Assembly (NCBI GenBank): GCA_051011595.1
Contig: JBPCTQ010000137.1
Coordinates: 1 to 6,670, forward strand
Reading direction: 5' to 3'
DNA: 6,670 bases
Origin: JAOUEE01 sp051011595
Lineage (GTDB): Bacteria; Actinomycetota; Acidimicrobiia; Acidimicrobiales; SHLQ01
Under the pieces are notes generated by a model. It saw nothing but the letters and a program-made list of their open reading frames with translations. It had not been told where the DNA came from and ran no database searches. Below are positions 5,051-6,670 of this stretch, one piece after another. The position numbers and the translations under genes were made by a program. The stretch's first letter is position 1. Every line of letters starts with the position of its first letter.

Positions 5051-6545
5051 GGCACAGGTCGGGGTTCTCCTGGAAGACACGGGTTCGAACGGTGTAGACG
5101 GAATCACCCGACAACACGCCACCCCGCCCGAACAGTCGCCCGAACTGCCAGTTGGACAACCCCAGTTCGGGCCGCTGCAACGCATACTGGCCGTCGACCC
5201 AGCGGGTGAACCCGTTTCCCACGAACGGCGCATCGACCCGATCGAAGAAGTGCCGCTGTTCGTCTTGGTTGTCGCTCACCAGGCTGGCCGTGAAGCGGGG
5301 CGAATGGTTGTTGAACCAATCGATGGCCTGGTCGACCGACTCGACCACTGCCAGCGTCACCTCCGGTGAGTCCTCCCACTCCCACTCGTGGCCCAGCTGA
5401 TCGATGGTGACGGTCTCGGTGCGAGGCTCGGTCACGTTCCCCTCGGCCCGGGAGATGGCCGCTGACTCGAACCACGACGACGGCAGCAGCGATTCGTTGC
5501 CTGCCAGCACGTGGAGTTTGGTGGTACTGCCTCGTCGGGCGCCGGCCCGGTCGATGGCGTCGAGAAAGACCGGCAACAACTCATCGACGCGGGCCGCGGT
5601 GATGCAACACGTGTTGAGGGTGTTGCAGACCTTGCGGTCGAGTGAGTTTTCGACGGCGGCGCCGAAGGCGCCCGGACTGGCATCGTCGCCGGTGACGATC
5701 CAGGCCCCGCCGGTGCCGTGCAGGCTCACGGGTACACCAGCCTGGCGGGCGACGGCCCCCAACTGGGCGACGGCTGGACCCGACCCTCGGGCCACGGCCA
5801 GCGCCAGCCGCTCGTCGGAGAACATGGCCCAGCCGGCCGCTCGTTCGGCACTGGCCACCAACGACGCCGAACCCGGCGGGAGATCGGCGTCCGCCAGGGC
5901 AGGGTCGAGGGCGTGCGTCACGATCGCCTGCGCCGTACCCAACGCATCACTTCCGATGCGGAACACCACGGTGTTCCCCGAACGCAGCACCCCGCAGGCG
6001 TCGGCGAACACGTTGGGGCGGCCCTCGAACACGAAGCCCACCACCCCCAGCCCGGCGCTCACCTGCTCGACCCGCCACCCGGGGTGCTCCACCGTCTCGA
6101 GCACCCGGCCCCGACCACTGGCGGCATCGCGCCACAGCTCGAGCCCGGCGATCATGTCGGCGCGCATGGTGTCGCCCAGCACCAGACGGGTGGTGCTTCG
6201 ACCACGTCGAGCAGCCGCTTCCACATCGGCTTCGTTGGCCGCGGCGATAGCGGCGAAGGTGGTGTCGTCGGCCAACCGATCGGCGAAGGCCGAATAGAAC
6301 CGCGAGATCTGGTCGTCGGTCACCGAACCGAACGCGGCGAAGGCACGGCTGGCCCGGTCCACCGCATCGGTGGCGATGGACCACACCTCACCGGGCACGT
6401 GGAGCAGTGCTCCGGTGTCCTGGACCACGATGAGGCGGTCACCTTCGGTGAAGGCCGACGCCAGCTCCTCGGACACCCGCGTGACCCGGTCACCGCCGTA
6501 AACGATCGGCATGCCGGCGTCGAGAGTTCGCAGAGGCTCCACCAT
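5046..6545 (-). CDS. ProA-like aldehyde dehydrogenase-superfamily protein with N-terminal extension
   Basis: This 499-residue protein aligns by eye with ProA (glutamate-5-semialdehyde dehydrogenase) from about residue 75. Seen are AANEADVEAA (102-111), VVGFVFEGRPNVFADA (168-183; E. coli ProA has VIGVIYEARPNVTVDV), LRSGNTVVFR (187-196), and the probable catalytic cysteine C307 in KVCNTLNTCCI (305-315). ProA converts gamma-glutamyl phosphate to glutamate semialdehyde with NADPH in proline synthesis. Several ProA hallmarks differ: the LRGGKE-type block is FRIGSD, PRGG is ARGSG, and the C-terminal FTDGGQFGLGAE region is FTRWVDGQYALQRPELGLS. About 70 extra N-terminal residues hold GDRLIVVQDTGALLHVP (35-51), a domain I do not recognise. 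E. coli ProA has 417 residues. No proB is adjacent, so another aldehyde or acyl substrate is possible. ATG 6545 is preferred over in-frame GTG 6584 because of a -10-like TATCCT 7 bases upstream. Confidence 0.8.
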   Translation of the reverse strand: MVEPLRTLDAGMPIVYGGDRVTRVSEELASAFTEGDRLIVVQDTGALLHVPGEVWSIATDAVDRASRAFAAFGSVTDDQISRFYSAFADRLADDTTFAAIAAANEADVEAAARRGRSTTRLVLGDTMRADMIAGLELWRDAASGRGRVLETVEHPGWRVEQVSAGLGVVGFVFEGRPNVFADACGVLRSGNTVVFRIGSDALGTAQAIVTHALDPALADADLPPGSASLVASAERAAGWAMFSDERLALAVARGSGPAVAQLGAVARQAGVPVSLHGTGGAWIVTGDDASPGAFGAAVENSLDRKVCNTLNTCCITAARVDELLPVFLDAIDRAGARRGSTTKLHVLAGNESLLPSSWFESAAISRAEGNVTEPRTETVTIDQLGHEWEWEDSPEVTLAVVESVDQAIDWFNNHSPRFTASLVSDNQDEQRHFFDRVDAPFVGNGFTRWVDGQYALQRPELGLSNWQFGRLFGRGGVLSGDSVYTVRTRVFQENPDLCR

Positions 6546-6552
6546 CGGCGGA

Positions 6553-6558
6553 AGGATA
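6553..6558 (-). promoter_or_regulatory. Possible -10 element (TATCCT) for a leaderless ProA-like transcript
   Basis: Minus-strand TATCCT fits TANNNT and ends exactly 7 bases before the ATG at 6545-6543. No Shine-Dalgarno sequence is present, so a leaderless message is plausible. If real, this excludes the upstream GTG (6584) as the start. No clear -35 was found. Confidence 0.45.
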
Positions 6559-6567
6559 GGCGGACAG

Positions 6568-6582
6568 GCCCGCAGAGCGGGC
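6568..6582. promoter_or_regulatory. Perfect inverted repeat in the divergent intergenic region
   Basis: GCCCGC (6568-6573) and GCGGGC (6577-6582) are perfect complements around AGA. The repeat lies between the divergent ProA-like and LLM starts, upstream of both. It could be a regulator binding site or a hairpin in the leader of the + strand gene; short G+C-rich repeats also arise by chance. If the ProA-like gene starts at GTG 6584, the repeat would be coding. Confidence 0.25.
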
Positions 6583-6591
6583 ACCCACCGC

Positions 6592-6597
6592 AGGAGG
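6592..6597 (+). promoter_or_regulatory. Strong Shine-Dalgarno site for the LLM oxidoreductase gene
   Basis: AGGAGG lies 5 bases before the ATG at 6603, a near-ideal ribosome binding site. It fixes the start of the truncated gene at the right edge. Confidence 0.8.
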
Positions 6598-6602
6598 CTT
6601 CC

Positions 6603-6670
6603 ATGGCCAAACCATTCCGATTCGGACTTCAGCTCTCCCAGCCCGCACCCGACCTGACGTGGGCCGAGAC
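6603..6670 (+). CDS. Start of a probable F420-dependent LLM-class oxidoreductase (partial)
   Basis: Only the first 22 complete codons are in the window: MAKPFRFGLQLSQP followed by APDLTWAE, and the frame is open at the right edge. The opening PFRFGLQLS followed by a W-A/V-E element is typical of luciferase-like monooxygenase family enzymes that use coenzyme F420 in actinobacteria (first beta strand of the TIM barrel, leading into the first helix). Such enzymes transfer hydride between F420 and varied substrates. Cofactor and substrate cannot be confirmed from so short a piece. It is transcribed divergently from the ProA-like gene, with about 57 bases between the starts. Confidence 0.65.
   Translation, partial: MAKPFRFGLQLSQPAPDLTWAE

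Noticed and set aside
5404..6297. A 297-codon + strand open frame antisense to the ProA-like gene
   Set aside because: It is Ser/Ala/Thr/Arg-rich without any motif and opposes a gene with clear ALDH-family blocks.
1..6670. tRNA, rRNA, CRISPR arrays, insertion sequences, phage genes or attachment sites
   Set aside because: I saw no regularly spaced repeats, transposase or integrase motifs, or cloverleaf-like sequences; nearly every base falls in a well-supported gene.

Overview
The window is gene-dense, G+C-rich (roughly two-thirds by eye) bacterial DNA with almost no non-coding space. GTG starts, a CaiB/BaiF-type tail, the beginning of an apparent F420-dependent luciferase-like oxidoreductase, and an actinobacterial-style MscS channel together suggest an actinobacterium, perhaps of the Acidimicrobiia. 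That placement is inference; no rRNA or tRNA is present to confirm it.

Layout, left to right. (1) The last 28 codons of a + strand gene, probably a family III CoA-transferase, end 3 bases before a convergent gene. (2) A minus-strand block is read SDR oxidoreductase (3457-2630), then an ArgJ-family ornithine acetyltransferase (2608-1445), then a Wzx/MOP-type membrane flippase (1357-92). The gaps are 21 and 87 bases, and the second holds a small hairpin with a UUCG-type loop. (3) Divergent from the SDR, a + strand pair encodes an MscS-family mechanosensitive channel (3544-4575) and a YbaK/ProX-type Cys-tRNA(Pro) deacylase (4572-5036), overlapping by GTGA. (4) A convergent minus-strand gene (6545-5046) encodes a ProA-like aldehyde dehydrogenase with an unusual N-terminal extension. 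(5) Divergent from it, a + strand gene with a strong ribosome binding site begins at 6603 and runs off the window; it looks like an F420-dependent LLM oxidoreductase.

The genes do not form one obvious pathway. The ArgJ-family protein and the ProA-like protein both belong to families of glutamate/ornithine/proline metabolism, but neither has its usual neighbours (argC/B/D or proB) and both depart from the textbook sequences. The ArgJ-family protein resembles the OAT2 (Orf6) type known from clavulanate producers more than housekeeping ArgJ. The ProA-like protein lacks several ProA hallmark residues.

The most notable non-coding features are a perfect 8-bp hairpin at 5032-5050 whose two arms carry the stop codons of the two convergent genes, and three TANNNT hexamers each exactly 7 bases before a plausible start codon (MscS, ProA-like, ArgJ-like), which suggests leaderless transcripts. 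I see no mobile element, CRISPR array, tRNA, rRNA or phage gene. I did not find a clearly novel multi-gene system.
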